Assembly (NCBI GenBank): GCA_004208945.1
Contig: SGPE01000024.1
Location: 124,001-188,000 of the forward strand
Length of the DNA: 64,000 bases
Direction: 5' to 3'
DNA from: Pseudoalteromonas sp. CO133X
GTDB lineage: Bacteria > Pseudomonadota > Gammaproteobacteria > Enterobacterales > Alteromonadaceae
Shown here: one piece after another, positions 49,534 through 58,964 of the stretch
How the letters are laid out: each line of letters starts with the position of its first letter
Numbering within the stretch: the stretch's first letter is position 1
The notes under the pieces: generated by a model
Seen by the model: the letters and a program-made list of their open reading frames with translations, nothing else
Database searches by the model: none
What the model was told of the DNA's origin: nothing
Made by a program: the position numbers and the translations under genes

Positions 49534-52281
49534 TTAGTTTACACTTTGGCGTGCTTTGTTAAAAAACTTGCTGCGTTGTTGTAACCAAGGGTTATTCATA
49601 ATTTGAGGTGCAGCTTGGTAATGTCGCTCAATGACTTGGTTTAAGGTGCGAGTAGACTGCGTGAAGTTGAGTTGCTGTTGTGCACTACCCATGTTTGCAA
49701 TTTCTGCGTCTGTCATAGCGCGACCTGCAAAGAGGAGTGCATTTAAATACCCAGGTTTAGTTTCGTAATCATTATCGGTTAAAAGTAGCGTTGCACTGTT
49801 GATTGCCCAGCGTTCATTGATTTCGCCTTCATCTTTAATACCAATTAGCTCGCCATCAAGGTAAATTTTTAGTGCGCCATTGTTTGGAGCAGCATAAAAC
49901 ACAAAAGCAATACGGTGCCAGCTGTTTGCCAAAAGCTCGCCAAAGTAACCACTGTCACGAGTGGCGATACCGATGGCATTATCTCGGCTGACGTAAAGGT
50001 CTGCATCATTGCTATTAGTGAGATCTGTTTGTAGTAATGCACGCCATTCATTGGTGCTTTGCTCTGGCCAAAGCACGTCCATCACCAGCGTGTAATCTGA
50101 AATAAATCCGTCAGTTTGGTAGTCACCATTTGCAGGGCTATTGGCCGTTAAGGTTAAGCCTTGTGTTGGGCTGTGGCGAGAAAACGCCAATACACCTGAA
50201 GCACCACTTGGTAAATCAGCAACTGCAAGCTCACTTGTGGTCGCAAATTGGCTATTCTCTGGTCCCCAGTTTTCTTCTTCAGGGTCGAAAAAGCTGAGTG
50301 TTGCAGGGCCAAAGTCACTGCTAAAACCTTGCTCAGGATTATTAAAATTCCATACCGTGACTGCATCGTCAGTTTTACAGGCGTTAAGTGTGTTATCAGT
50401 GTCGATGTATAAACATTGGCTAGTGCGTGCTCGTGCGTAGTTATCAAGTAGCCACCAACTTTCAGCGACTAATTGCGCGTCTAAGTTTGGCAGAGCAGGG
50501 AAGAACAACTCGCTGTTAAGTGCAGGGCCTTTAAATAGAGCAACTTGGTATGTGGTTGCATCACTGATGTTATCAGGCACTAAAGCAACCCATTCAGGCT
50601 GGCTTGCGAGCATGGTTTTTAATTGGCTGCCAGTAACAGAGACTTGATAAATAGAGTTAAAGCCTGGGGTATTCGATGGCTGGCGCTCAACCTTATACGC
50701 CGCATGAAAGTCTTCTTGAGTTAAGGTGCCTGGAAGCCAGCGATCTTGTACTTGGCTTGCATCTAGCAGTGCGGCATCAATAGCAGGGAATTGCTGTATA
50801 GTGGCTTTGGCTGTAATACTAATGAGCTCTTTTGCACTTGGGTAATTTTCTGAAACGGCAATTTCAGTGTTTGCATCAGGGGCGTAGCGGCCCATGATTT
50901 CATCGATGGTGGCTTTTGTGCGCTCATCTAAACTGGTAATGCTGGTTGTTGGTACGGTATTGTAATCAACATCAGCGAGTGTTTTGTCTTCAAGGTTAAA
51001 GGTTAACGTGAGATCAGTTAGGCCTTGTGCAAAAAAGTTTGGCTGAATAACAATGCTGCCATTATCTAAAGTTTGATAGCTTTCACCACCATGGGTGTGA
51101 CCACCCAGTACTAAATCAATCCCCGTAACATTTTGCGCAATACGAGTGTCAGTGCCTTCACCTAAATGACTCACCATTACCATGTAATCAACATCTTGGC
51201 GGTACTGATTAATAACTTGCTCAGCCACTTCTTGCCATTGCCAATTCATTTTGAAATTAGCAATAAAATCAGGAATTGGCTCGTCTTCAATAGGTTCGTC
51301 GAGTTCATTCCAAGGCACGGAAGTCATGCCAAAAAAGCCGATTCGAAGGCAACCTACTTGCACAACTGAAAAATCGACACCGGCAAACGGCGTATCACTG
51401 TTACCCTCATAGTCAGTATTGCTTGAAAGCACGATGGCATTATCGTCATCAGCAAAATCAAGTAATTGCTCTGGTCCCCATGCATAGTCGTGGTTACCAA
51501 TCACGCGTACGTCAAAGGCCATGGCTTTTATTGCCTCGACCGTGGCTAAGCCTTGTGAAGTTTGCTCAGCTACGGTGCCTTTTTCATAATCATCGCCACC
51601 ATTGGTGAATAAAGTATTTGGGTTTTCCAGTTTGGCATTATCGTAGTAACTGCGAATACGGCTGAATAATTGCTCTTTAAAACCAAAGCGCGCGTGTAAA
51701 TCAGCAACATGAATAAAGCGCACTGTTTGTGAACTTGCTGTATCAACACATTGTTCGCCAATTGTTTTACTGACTGCAGGAATGCTGCGCGACATTAACG
51801 CGTAGGTACCAAAAGTGGTAATTTCACTTACCGCAAAGCCCTCTTCGTTGAAACTGGTTGTCAGAGGTTGCCACTGCTCATCTTGTAGCATAACAATACT
51901 AAATGCGAGGTTAGTTTGTTGCTGGGGGAGCTTTATAGAAAGGGTTAACGATTTAGAGAATACTAAATTATTGGGTCTAAAAGTATGTCTTGCAGAGACA
52001 ATGTTTTGCTCAATATCTGCTGTAGTTGCAGTTGTTTCTGTATAGGTAAAAGTCGTATCGGTAGAAACGGTATTACTATCTGCATTTAGGCGTACACTAC
52101 CATTAGCAAATTGTTCGGAAAAACCTGAACTGACTGAAATAATTAAACCAGACTGACTTGGGGTGGTGGCAACCTCTTTCGTTGTTTTATCGCCGCCACA
52201 GGCTACAAGCAGTAATGTGGTAAAAAAAATGATTAAGAGTTGATTGAAAAAGCGCAATGTATCACTTCCAAACCTATACAA
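49534..52281 (-). CDS. Lipoprotein 5'-nucleotidase/metallophosphatase with a C-terminal LamG-like domain
   Basis: A 915-residue lipoprotein with lipobox LLVACGGD (Cys28). A beta-rich domain of about 130 residues comes first (PNNLVFSKSLTLSIKLPQQ). The metallophosphatase motifs are FIHVADLHARF (DxH), FTNGGDDYEKG (GD), RVIGNHDYAWG (GNHD), MVSHLGEG and VLGGHTHGGE. The 5'-nucleotidase C-domain follows near residues 480-600 (ELISITAKATIQQFPAIDAA, QVSVTGSQLKTMLASQP). The last ~230 residues resemble a concanavalin/LamG domain (ISDYTLVMDVLWPEQSTNEW, NSWHRIAFVFYAAPNNGALK, YLDGELIG). UshA-type proteins lack this end. It likely dephosphorylates nucleotides at the surface, with the extra domain binding a polymer. 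It is monocistronic with a terminator. Confidence 0.9.
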   Translation of the reverse strand: MYRFGSDTLRFFNQLLIIFFTTLLLVACGGDKTTKEVATTPSQSGLIISVSSGFSEQFANGSVRLNADSNTVSTDTTFTYTETTATTADIEQNIVSARHTFRPNNLVFSKSLTLSIKLPQQQTNLAFSIVMLQDEQWQPLTTSFNEEGFAVSEITTFGTYALMSRSIPAVSKTIGEQCVDTASSQTVRFIHVADLHARFGFKEQLFSRIRSYYDNAKLENPNTLFTNGGDDYEKGTVAEQTSQGLATVEAIKAMAFDVRVIGNHDYAWGPEQLLDFADDDNAIVLSSNTDYEGNSDTPFAGVDFSVVQVGCLRIGFFGMTSVPWNELDEPIEDEPIPDFIANFKMNWQWQEVAEQVINQYRQDVDYMVMVSHLGEGTDTRIAQNVTGIDLVLGGHTHGGESYQTLDNGSIVIQPNFFAQGLTDLTLTFNLEDKTLADVDYNTVPTTSITSLDERTKATIDEIMGRYAPDANTEIAVSENYPSAKELISITAKATIQQFPAIDAALLDASQVQDRWLPGTLTQEDFHAAYKVERQPSNTPGFNSIYQVSVTGSQLKTMLASQPEWVALVPDNISDATTYQVALFKGPALNSELFFPALPNLDAQLVAESWWLLDNYARARTSQCLYIDTDNTLNACKTDDAVTVWNFNNPEQGFSSDFGPATLSFFDPEEENWGPENSQFATTSELAVADLPSGASGVLAFSRHSPTQGLTLTANSPANGDYQTDGFISDYTLVMDVLWPEQSTNEWRALLQTDLTNSNDADLYVSRDNAIGIATRDSGYFGELLANSWHRIAFVFYAAPNNGALKIYLDGELIGIKDEGEINERWAINSATLLLTDNDYETKPGYLNALLFAGRAMTDAEIANMGSAQQQLNFTQSTRTLNQVIERHYQAAPQIMNNPWLQQRSKFFNKARQSVN

Positions 52282-52341
52282 ACTATTATCAAATTATAGT
52301 ATCAGTATTGCGGACAGCGATATAGCATTAATAAAGAAAAA

Positions 52342-52363
52342 CCCCACAGCGAGCGCTGTGGGG
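52342..52363 (-). terminator. Intrinsic terminator of the POT transporter gene
   Basis: CCCCACAGC-GAGC-GCTGTGGGG is a 9-base-pair GC stem. On the minus strand a TTTTTC tract follows. Confidence 0.92.
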
Positions 52364-52372
52364 GAACATTTT

Positions 52373-53803
52373 TTACTGCTTTTCGGCAGTTACTTCTAGC
52401 TCTTCAGCTAGAATGTGTTCAGTTGTTTGCGGCTCATGATGGCCTTCGGCACCATGCATCCATTTAACTAGCTTGTCGCTCAGTAAGTACATAATGACAG
52501 CTGATAGGATTGCTGTAGCACCTAAGCCGATGAAAATACCCATTGCATTATCAACAGCTTCTTCGCCTTCACCTAGGAATGAACCTACGAAACCAGCAAT
52601 CTTGTTAGCAACAGCTGTACATAAGAACCAAATACCCATAAGCATTGATGCTAAACGTAATGGTGCAAGTTTACTCACCATTGATAAACCAATCGGTGAT
52701 AAACATAATTCACCTAAGGTATGGAAAAGGTAGAAAAGAACCAGCCACATCATGCTAATTTGCAGATTGTCACCTTGGCCTTGCGTCATTAGAGCAAAAA
52801 TCATTGTGATGAAGCCAAGTGCTAAGAAAATAAGTGCAATAGCGAACTTAACAGGTGAGTTTGGTTCACGCTTATCCAGCTTCAACCAAACGATAGCAAC
52901 TAACGGTGCAAAAACGATGATGAAAATTGAGTTTAATGATTGGAACCATGAAGCAGGGACTTCAAAGCCTAATAGCATACGGTCAGTGTAATCGTTAGCG
53001 AATAGGTTCATTAAGCCACCCGCTTGCTCAAAGCCCATCCAGAAAATGATACTGAATACACTCATGGTGAAAATAACTTTAATGCGGTCAGTTTCAACTT
53101 TAGTAAGAGGCTCTTTAGTGTTTGATTCAGACTGAGCTTGTGAAAGCTTAGCTGATGGAACGACACCAATATCACCTAGGTATTTGTTACTTAATGCAAG
53201 TTGCATAAGTACAGAGATCACCATACCAACACCGGCTACGATGAAGCCCCATTGCCAGCCCATTGCAGCGGCAGCATAACCCGCAACAAGTGGACCTAAT
53301 GCACCACCTAGGTTGATACCCATATAGAAGATAGTGAATGCGCCATCACGACGTTGATCACCTTCTTTATATAAGTCACCCACCATAGTAGAGATATTTG
53401 GCTTAAACAGACCATTACCCAAACATAGTAAGGTTAAACCAATATAGAAAACATTCTCTTGTTGACCTGCAAGGTAACTGTGCGGAATACCCATTGTGAA
53501 ATGGCCGGCAGCCATTAGTAAACCACCAAGGATAATAGCTTTACGTTGTCCTAAAACGTTATCTGCTAACCAACCACCCAATAGTGGTGTGATATAAACA
53601 GCCATTGTAAAAGTACCGTAAAGGCTTAATGCATCGGCATTTGACCAGCCGAAACCACCTTCTTGAACAAGTGCCACTAAGTACAATACTAGAATAGCGC
53701 GCATGCCATAATAACCGAATCGTTCCCACATTTCTGTGCCGAACAACAGGAACAGCCCTTTAGGATGCCCTAAAAAGTCACCTGCTTTAGGTAATGAACT
53801 CAT
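52373..53803 (-). CDS. POT-family proton-coupled di/tripeptide transporter
   Basis: A 476-residue membrane transporter with about fourteen hydrophobic segments. The proton-coupling motif ExxERFGYY is at residues 23-31 (TEMWERFGYYGMRAIL). The PTR2 signature FTIFYMGINLGGALGPLVAG lies near residue 160. GELCLSPIGLSMVSKLAPLR and GIWFLCTAVANKIAG are typical of DtpA-like proteins. The C-terminal tail is soluble and acidic. It imports di- and tripeptides, which fits the secreted proteases and dipeptidases in the window. The upstream gap is 242 bases and contains a palindrome. It is monocistronic with a strong terminator. Confidence 0.93.
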   Translation of the reverse strand: MSSLPKAGDFLGHPKGLFLLFGTEMWERFGYYGMRAILVLYLVALVQEGGFGWSNADALSLYGTFTMAVYITPLLGGWLADNVLGQRKAIILGGLLMAAGHFTMGIPHSYLAGQQENVFYIGLTLLCLGNGLFKPNISTMVGDLYKEGDQRRDGAFTIFYMGINLGGALGPLVAGYAAAAMGWQWGFIVAGVGMVISVLMQLALSNKYLGDIGVVPSAKLSQAQSESNTKEPLTKVETDRIKVIFTMSVFSIIFWMGFEQAGGLMNLFANDYTDRMLLGFEVPASWFQSLNSIFIIVFAPLVAIVWLKLDKREPNSPVKFAIALIFLALGFITMIFALMTQGQGDNLQISMMWLVLFYLFHTLGELCLSPIGLSMVSKLAPLRLASMLMGIWFLCTAVANKIAGFVGSFLGEGEEAVDNAMGIFIGLGATAILSAVIMYLLSDKLVKWMHGAEGHHEPQTTEHILAEELEVTAEKQ

Positions 53804-53923
53804 ATTTACTTCCTAACTCTAAGTTTTTATTGAGGCCTTATTATTTTTGCTTTGATCGTTCTAGTTTTTATTAAATGAACGGGTGGCCATGTTTTAGATG
53901 CAGCTAAGATAATGGTTTGTTGC

Positions 53924-53940
53924 TCAAGTTTTGAACTTGA
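53924..53940. promoter_or_regulatory. Palindrome upstream of the POT transporter
   Basis: TCAAGTT-TTG-AACTTGA is perfect over 7 base pairs and lies about 120 bases before the transporter start, in the gap that also follows bcsC. It could be an operator or a small hairpin. Confidence 0.3.
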
Positions 53941-54045
53941 AGGTAAGAGACACACCCTTATCCTAGCTACAAGTGCGCTACAGTATACATAGACCTTCTA
54001 GTCAGGGGAAGTGCTTGCGGTGGGTTCAAGCCAGAGGCCCTGTAT

Positions 54046-57000
54046 TTAGTAGCTTGCATAAGGGATGACAGGTTTTCCAGGGAAGATCAGCTCACTATAA
54101 ACAGGCTTAAAGTAGTATCTAAAATAAAGTTGTGCATAATTTGGTTCGTAGAAATCAGCTCTATCAAGATTAAAATAGCCACCAAAAAACCAATGTGGCG
54201 TAAAACGATACTCAAAACTGGCTGCTAAGTTGTAAGAAATACCACTACTAGTGTCGTCTTCAAAATAAGGTACAACCCCCGTTATAGCTGTTTGTGCTTC
54301 AGCTTGTGCTTGCAAAACAGGATCATTAGGAAAAAACTCAATTTCATCGGTGGTTGTGGTTGACCAAGATACGCCGCCACGTAAACGATAAACAAAATTA
54401 TGGCCAATGCGTTGATCATAAATGACTGGCAGTGAAGCGCCTAAATAGTTTTGCGGACTGTAATAGCCACCATGTCCCCAGGTTTCTTCACTTAAATTGT
54501 GCTTGTATGACCAATGTAATAGGTTTAAACCAATGCTCAGCTCTTTATTTCTTTGTCGAATATACCGATAGTAACTTCCTCCCATTAAACTGTAGCTTTG
54601 ATTATCTTTGACGCTTTTACCGGTTAAAAGCTGGTAATTGGTGCTTCCCCAAAAGCCCCAATCTAGCCCTAGATCATGCGATAAGCTCAGTTGCAATTGT
54701 GTGGCTCGAACGCCGCCCCACACTTGATTAGTAAAGACATCTTCAAGTCCTGCGTAAGATAAAACGGAGCTAGTAATAGGGCGTTTATTGAAGGTTACTC
54801 CATAACCGAAATCGCCAAAGCTTCCTTTGTAATTAACGCCCCACACGATATCTTCGACTAGAAAGCCAAGTGGAGTGGTACCAACATCAAAGCGCCATTG
54901 CTCGTTTTGCCAAGCAAAACCAATATCCATTCCTTGCTGTTCGGGTTCAATGCTTAACAGTGGACAGTCAAAAATACAGAGCGCTCCTTGACCATAGCGG
55001 CTGCCCGCAAAGGTTTCATCAAAACGGGTTTCTTGGCTCGATATCGTCATTGGGTCTAATTTCACAATCCCAGTGCCACCCCAAAGAGGAAAACCGGCCT
55101 CGATAGGCGTTGCACCAGCGCCTAGAGTTGACTCATTTTGCGTGCTTGTTTGGCTACTTAAGTTGATAGCGGCTGTAATATAGGCTTGTTCTTGTTGTTC
55201 AATACCCTGTAATTGGCGTTTTGCATTATTGACATACCATGGAGCGTCATCATCAAGTGTATACAGGCTGTAATACTGCTCATCAGCTAAACGACTATTG
55301 ATGGTATTTGGTGCGATTGCCGCTTGATACCAGTTTTTTGCAAGCTGTGTTTGTTGCTTAGTCTCAGCTACGGCTGCTGCCTGATAGTAAAGCTCTTGAT
55401 TATTATTAGATTTTGCTAACAACTGTTTGGCTAGGTTGAGAGCCGTTGTTTGATCTTCAAATTGGCTAAGTGCTGCCATTAGTTGTTGTTGTCGATAGTT
55501 TTCCTGATACGTTACTTGGTTGATTTGCTCTGCAACAATTCGATCAGCCAAGGTGTTATTTTGCATCTCACGACTAAGTGCTGCAAGCGTCAGTGCAGTA
55601 TCGGTGGTGACTGTGTGTCCCATTGCGGTGTGTTGCTGGTAGCGAGAAATAGCGAAACGAGTATCACCTTGCTCTATATAGGCATTAATTAGTGCTTCAT
55701 TAAGCTGTGGGTTTTCGCTGTACTGATTATCAAGCGCTGTTAGTTTTGTTATTCGCGTTTGGCCTTGGTAAAAACGATTAATGTAGTTTATTTGTAGCGC
55801 AAGCCATTGCGACTGTTCTGAGCTTGTTGCACTGCTGGGCAGCTGGTAATAACTAAACCACGTATCTATACCTGCTTGATCATCGTTATTAATAAGCAGG
55901 TCAGCATACGTCATATGCCAATATGGGCTGAGGCTAGAGTCGCGTTCAAGCGCTTTTTTAAGTTGCCTTATTGCGTACTGTTGCTCATTAATTTGGAGCC
56001 ATTGAGTGGCAAGCTCTGCTTGCATTAATGGTGTTAATGGCTGAGCTTCTAACTCCGTGAGCTTATAAATAATAGTTGCTTTATTGGTGGCAGTATTATT
56101 TTCTGCAAGCTTCTCGAGCTTGGTATTAATACTCAGTTGCTCAGCAAGAACGTTAATGTCATCAGTGCGTGCGTTAGTTGGAATGTAATCCAGTGTCGCC
56201 AACGCGCCCTGATAATCATTGAGCGAACGTAAAAATAATGCATGGCTGTATCTGAGTTCTGCATCCAACGGAAACTGCCACAAGGTTTTTTTATAAAGCG
56301 CTTTTGCGTGTTCAACCAAACCCTGTTGTTGGTATAAATTAGCGAGATCATAATATAACCAGCTTTGGCGAGGGCTTTGTTTTATCGCCATAAGTAACAT
56401 ATCTACAGCTTCATCCAGTCGGCCTTTCGCTGTTAAATCATCGGCATTTGCGCGTAATTGCTGGGTTTCAAGGAGCGTATAGTCAGCGGCAATAAGCGCT
56501 TGCTGCTGTTTACTTAAGCTATTATAAAATTGATGGCTACGTGCATAGTTTCCATCTGCAGCGCTTAAGATAAGCATAGCTCTTAGGGTTGATTGCTGTA
56601 ATGGATCACTTTTTAGCACGTGTTTGTACAGCTTCATTGCTGTTTGGTAATGGCCGGCGGCTTCGGCAAGTTGCGCACGGTAAAACACGACCGTGTTCGG
56701 ATCCTCATTTAGGGTATCAGCCAAATCGAGCTTTAATGTTGCGCGTTTGAACTCTTTCATAGACATCGCTGATTTCGCTTCGTCTATGTATTGCCAAAAA
56801 CGCGCCGTGTTTGCTAGGCCTTTAAGTACTGTAATGCGATTTGTATCAATACTGTATTTTTCAGCTTTTTTAAAAAAATGATACGCTTGAGCATTATTGC
56901 CTTGTCTAAGATTGAGTAGTCCTAGGCTGTTGTATATTTCAGGATCTGTGGGTCGGCCTTTTAAGGCTTGATTGAACAATGCTTCAGCTTTTGCAAAACG

Positions 57001-57858
57001 GCGTTTTTCAAGCTCTACATTGCCTTTTAACCATGTTTGGTAAGCAGGGTCAGCCAGCTTTTCGCGTTCGGCTTTATATGCCTTTTTAAAGTCGCTAAAT
57101 TGCACGTGCCCTTTACTGCTTTTAGGGTAAGCAGCAAAATAACGTTCATAAGCATGTTCGGTACTTTTGTTCAGAGGCATATCTTCAAGTGCATTTAACC
57201 ATGCAAATTCAGCCTCAACACTGTATTGATTACTATGAGCATAATGGCTCAAAAGTGCCAGTGCTTCTTTGTTTGTAGGATTTTGCTTTAACAGATGACG
57301 GGCGTAAGCAAGCTCAAAGCGGCCGCTGTTTGGGTAGCGGTTCATTAATGAGCGGTATCCTAGTAAGGCCTGTAGGTATTGATTTTCGTCTTGGGCAAGC
57401 CAGTTTATATGTTCAAGTTCAAATTCAATATTAGGGTAGTTTGATTTGAACAAACGCTTGTAAATTTTTACAGCGTCATTGTATTGCCCTGCGCGTGCAC
57501 GTAAACGGGCCTGTGCAATCGTTGCTTTTTCTTCATTACTGACTTTTTCCAGTAGTGTTAAGCTCTCCACACAAGGGTGTGCTTTTTGAGTTAGCTTTGC
57601 CAATAAGTTACGCGCTTGTTCAGTTTCTTTTTGTGCATACAAAACACGCACCTGCGCACATTGAACTTGGGTGTTTTGGGGGGCGATACTTAACAGTTTT
57701 TCTAAACTGTCAGTCATCAGCTGTGTATCTTGCTCAATTTCGCCTAATTGTACTTGGCTAATTAACCAATCAATTGACTGAGTATCAATATCGTTATTTG
57801 CAAGCGCAAAGGCACTAGGGCTTGCGATAATGACAGCAATGAGCCACTTTATTGGCAT
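54046..57858 (-). CDS. bcsC: Cellulose synthase subunit BcsC (TPR scaffold and outer-membrane barrel)
   Basis: A 1270-residue exporter. After a signal peptide (IKWLIAVIIASPSAFALA) come about 900 residues of tetratricopeptide repeats, such as YLQALLGYRSLMNRYPNSGR and PEIYNSLGLLNLRQGNNAQA. They form the periplasmic scaffold. The C-terminal ~330 residues are the BcsC barrel, with GAGATPIEAGFPLWGGTGIV and alternating strands. This pore lets cellulose cross the outer membrane. The length is a little above E. coli BcsC (1157). It is the last visible gene of the operon and overlaps bcsZ by ten bases. No terminator is evident in the 242-base gap downstream. Confidence 0.94.
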   Translation of the reverse strand: MPIKWLIAVIIASPSAFALANNDIDTQSIDWLISQVQLGEIEQDTQLMTDSLEKLLSIAPQNTQVQCAQVRVLYAQKETEQARNLLAKLTQKAHPCVESLTLLEKVSNEEKATIAQARLRARAGQYNDAVKIYKRLFKSNYPNIEFELEHINWLAQDENQYLQALLGYRSLMNRYPNSGRFELAYARHLLKQNPTNKEALALLSHYAHSNQYSVEAEFAWLNALEDMPLNKSTEHAYERYFAAYPKSSKGHVQFSDFKKAYKAEREKLADPAYQTWLKGNVELEKRRFAKAEALFNQALKGRPTDPEIYNSLGLLNLRQGNNAQAYHFFKKAEKYSIDTNRITVLKGLANTARFWQYIDEAKSAMSMKEFKRATLKLDLADTLNEDPNTVVFYRAQLAEAAGHYQTAMKLYKHVLKSDPLQQSTLRAMLILSAADGNYARSHQFYNSLSKQQQALIAADYTLLETQQLRANADDLTAKGRLDEAVDMLLMAIKQSPRQSWLYYDLANLYQQQGLVEHAKALYKKTLWQFPLDAELRYSHALFLRSLNDYQGALATLDYIPTNARTDDINVLAEQLSINTKLEKLAENNTATNKATIIYKLTELEAQPLTPLMQAELATQWLQINEQQYAIRQLKKALERDSSLSPYWHMTYADLLINNDDQAGIDTWFSYYQLPSSATSSEQSQWLALQINYINRFYQGQTRITKLTALDNQYSENPQLNEALINAYIEQGDTRFAISRYQQHTAMGHTVTTDTALTLAALSREMQNNTLADRIVAEQINQVTYQENYRQQQLMAALSQFEDQTTALNLAKQLLAKSNNNQELYYQAAAVAETKQQTQLAKNWYQAAIAPNTINSRLADEQYYSLYTLDDDAPWYVNNAKRQLQGIEQQEQAYITAAINLSSQTSTQNESTLGAGATPIEAGFPLWGGTGIVKLDPMTISSQETRFDETFAGSRYGQGALCIFDCPLLSIEPEQQGMDIGFAWQNEQWRFDVGTTPLGFLVEDIVWGVNYKGSFGDFGYGVTFNKRPITSSVLSYAGLEDVFTNQVWGGVRATQLQLSLSHDLGLDWGFWGSTNYQLLTGKSVKDNQSYSLMGGSYYRYIRQRNKELSIGLNLLHWSYKHNLSEETWGHGGYYSPQNYLGASLPVIYDQRIGHNFVYRLRGGVSWSTTTTDEIEFFPNDPVLQAQAEAQTAITGVVPYFEDDTSSGISYNLAASFEYRFTPHWFFGGYFNLDRADFYEPNYAQLYFRYYFKPVYSELIFPGKPVIPYASY

Positions 57859-58964
57859 TCAGCGCTCCAATTCGTTATCAAGTTTCCTTCTTTATCAATC
57901 TTAAAGCGTTCGTTTAGACTGCTGGTGCCAAACAAGTACAATACACTGTCATAGTAGCGAGTCGTTGTGAAACGGGTATCCATCATTAATTGTTGTTGCA
58001 GTGCGGTGACTAATTGTGATGCTTGCATGGTTTTGAGCAGAGGGAGTAAAGCCCCAGTAAAACCACTTGGACCTGTGCCTGATGTTTTCCCTGAAAGAGC
58101 ATTTGCTTCTAACGGTACTTTGCCTGATTCGATAATACGCTCGGCCATAGGCGTGAACTGCTGGATAAGTTCTTTTTTGTAAGCGGCATCATCGGCCATC
58201 ATACTTGCCCAAAGATACACACGAATAGCATTGAAACTGCCTACAGCAGGGCTTTGTTTGTCATGGTAAAAGCCTTTTTCAACACTGTAGTTGACCCAAT
58301 CAGGGCTAAAGCCTTTTGGTGCTGTATTAATCAGCATTTTAGCTGAGTTTTCATGTAACTCTTGCCAAGGTGAATGCGGATAAAGCTCAGCAAATTGCTT
58401 TAAAATAAATAACGGTGCATAGCTTGGGTTTAATTTCCATGAGCCCTGCTTTTCAAAGCCACTGGGGGCTGGCAGAAGTGTTAAGCCTAAGTTAGGTAAG
58501 CGGGCTGTTTCTTCGCGAATAATTCGTTCTGCAAGTACCGAGCTTAAAACTGCATAGCGTCTTTCTTGCCAGAGCTTTGCGGCTTGCGACAAGCTGTAAG
58601 CTATCCATAAATCAGAGTCAGCAGCAGGGTTAGAGTCTAATATTTTGCCTTCACCATTTTCAACACCCCATTGCCATGCAGGCAGACGAGTGCTTAGATC
58701 GCCTTCAGAGAGGTGAATCTCTGTCCAATCTAACAGCGAATCAAAGGTGCTTTTATCATTTGCCACCAAGGCAAAAAATAATGCATATGACTGACCTTCA
58801 GAGGTGGTGATATCGAACTGGCTGCCTAAATCAATAACCCGCCCTTGTGGTGAAATGAAGTGTGTTTTAAACGTATTCCATTGCGGCCACGCTGCACAAG
58901 TTTGCGCTGCAAAAGCTTTACTTATTAGTAAGATACTAATAGCTAAATAAGTCATAAATTTCAT
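57849..58964 (-). CDS. bcsZ: Periplasmic endo-beta-1,4-glucanase BcsZ (GH8)
   Basis: A 371-residue GH8 cellulase with a signal peptide (KFMTYLAISILLISKAFA). The catalytic acid is in the family motif FDITTSEGQSYALFFAL. The base region is NPAADSDLWIAYSLSQAAKLW. The mid segment QQSPAVGSFNAIRVYLWA-type reads KQSPAVGSFNAIRVYLWASM. Length and motif order match E. coli BcsZ (368). The enzyme trims nascent cellulose in the periplasm and is needed for good export. It overlaps bcsB by one base (TAATG) and bcsC by ten bases, so translation of the three is coupled. Confidence 0.95.
   Translation of the reverse strand: MKFMTYLAISILLISKAFAAQTCAAWPQWNTFKTHFISPQGRVIDLGSQFDITTSEGQSYALFFALVANDKSTFDSLLDWTEIHLSEGDLSTRLPAWQWGVENGEGKILDSNPAADSDLWIAYSLSQAAKLWQERRYAVLSSVLAERIIREETARLPNLGLTLLPAPSGFEKQGSWKLNPSYAPLFILKQFAELYPHSPWQELHENSAKMLINTAPKGFSPDWVNYSVEKGFYHDKQSPAVGSFNAIRVYLWASMMADDAAYKKELIQQFTPMAERIIESGKVPLEANALSGKTSGTGPSGFTGALLPLLKTMQASQLVTALQQQLMMDTRFTTTRYYDSVLYLFGTSSLNERFKIDKEGNLITNWSAECQ

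Noticed and set aside
49360..49584. Plus-strand 74-codon frame in the hpd/nucleotidase gap
   Set aside because: It runs through an intrinsic terminator and into the antisense end of the nucleotidase gene, and has no convincing ribosome binding site.
53990..54045. GGTTCAAGCC resembling a tRNA T-loop
   Set aside because: No matching acceptor, D or anticodon stems could be laid around it.
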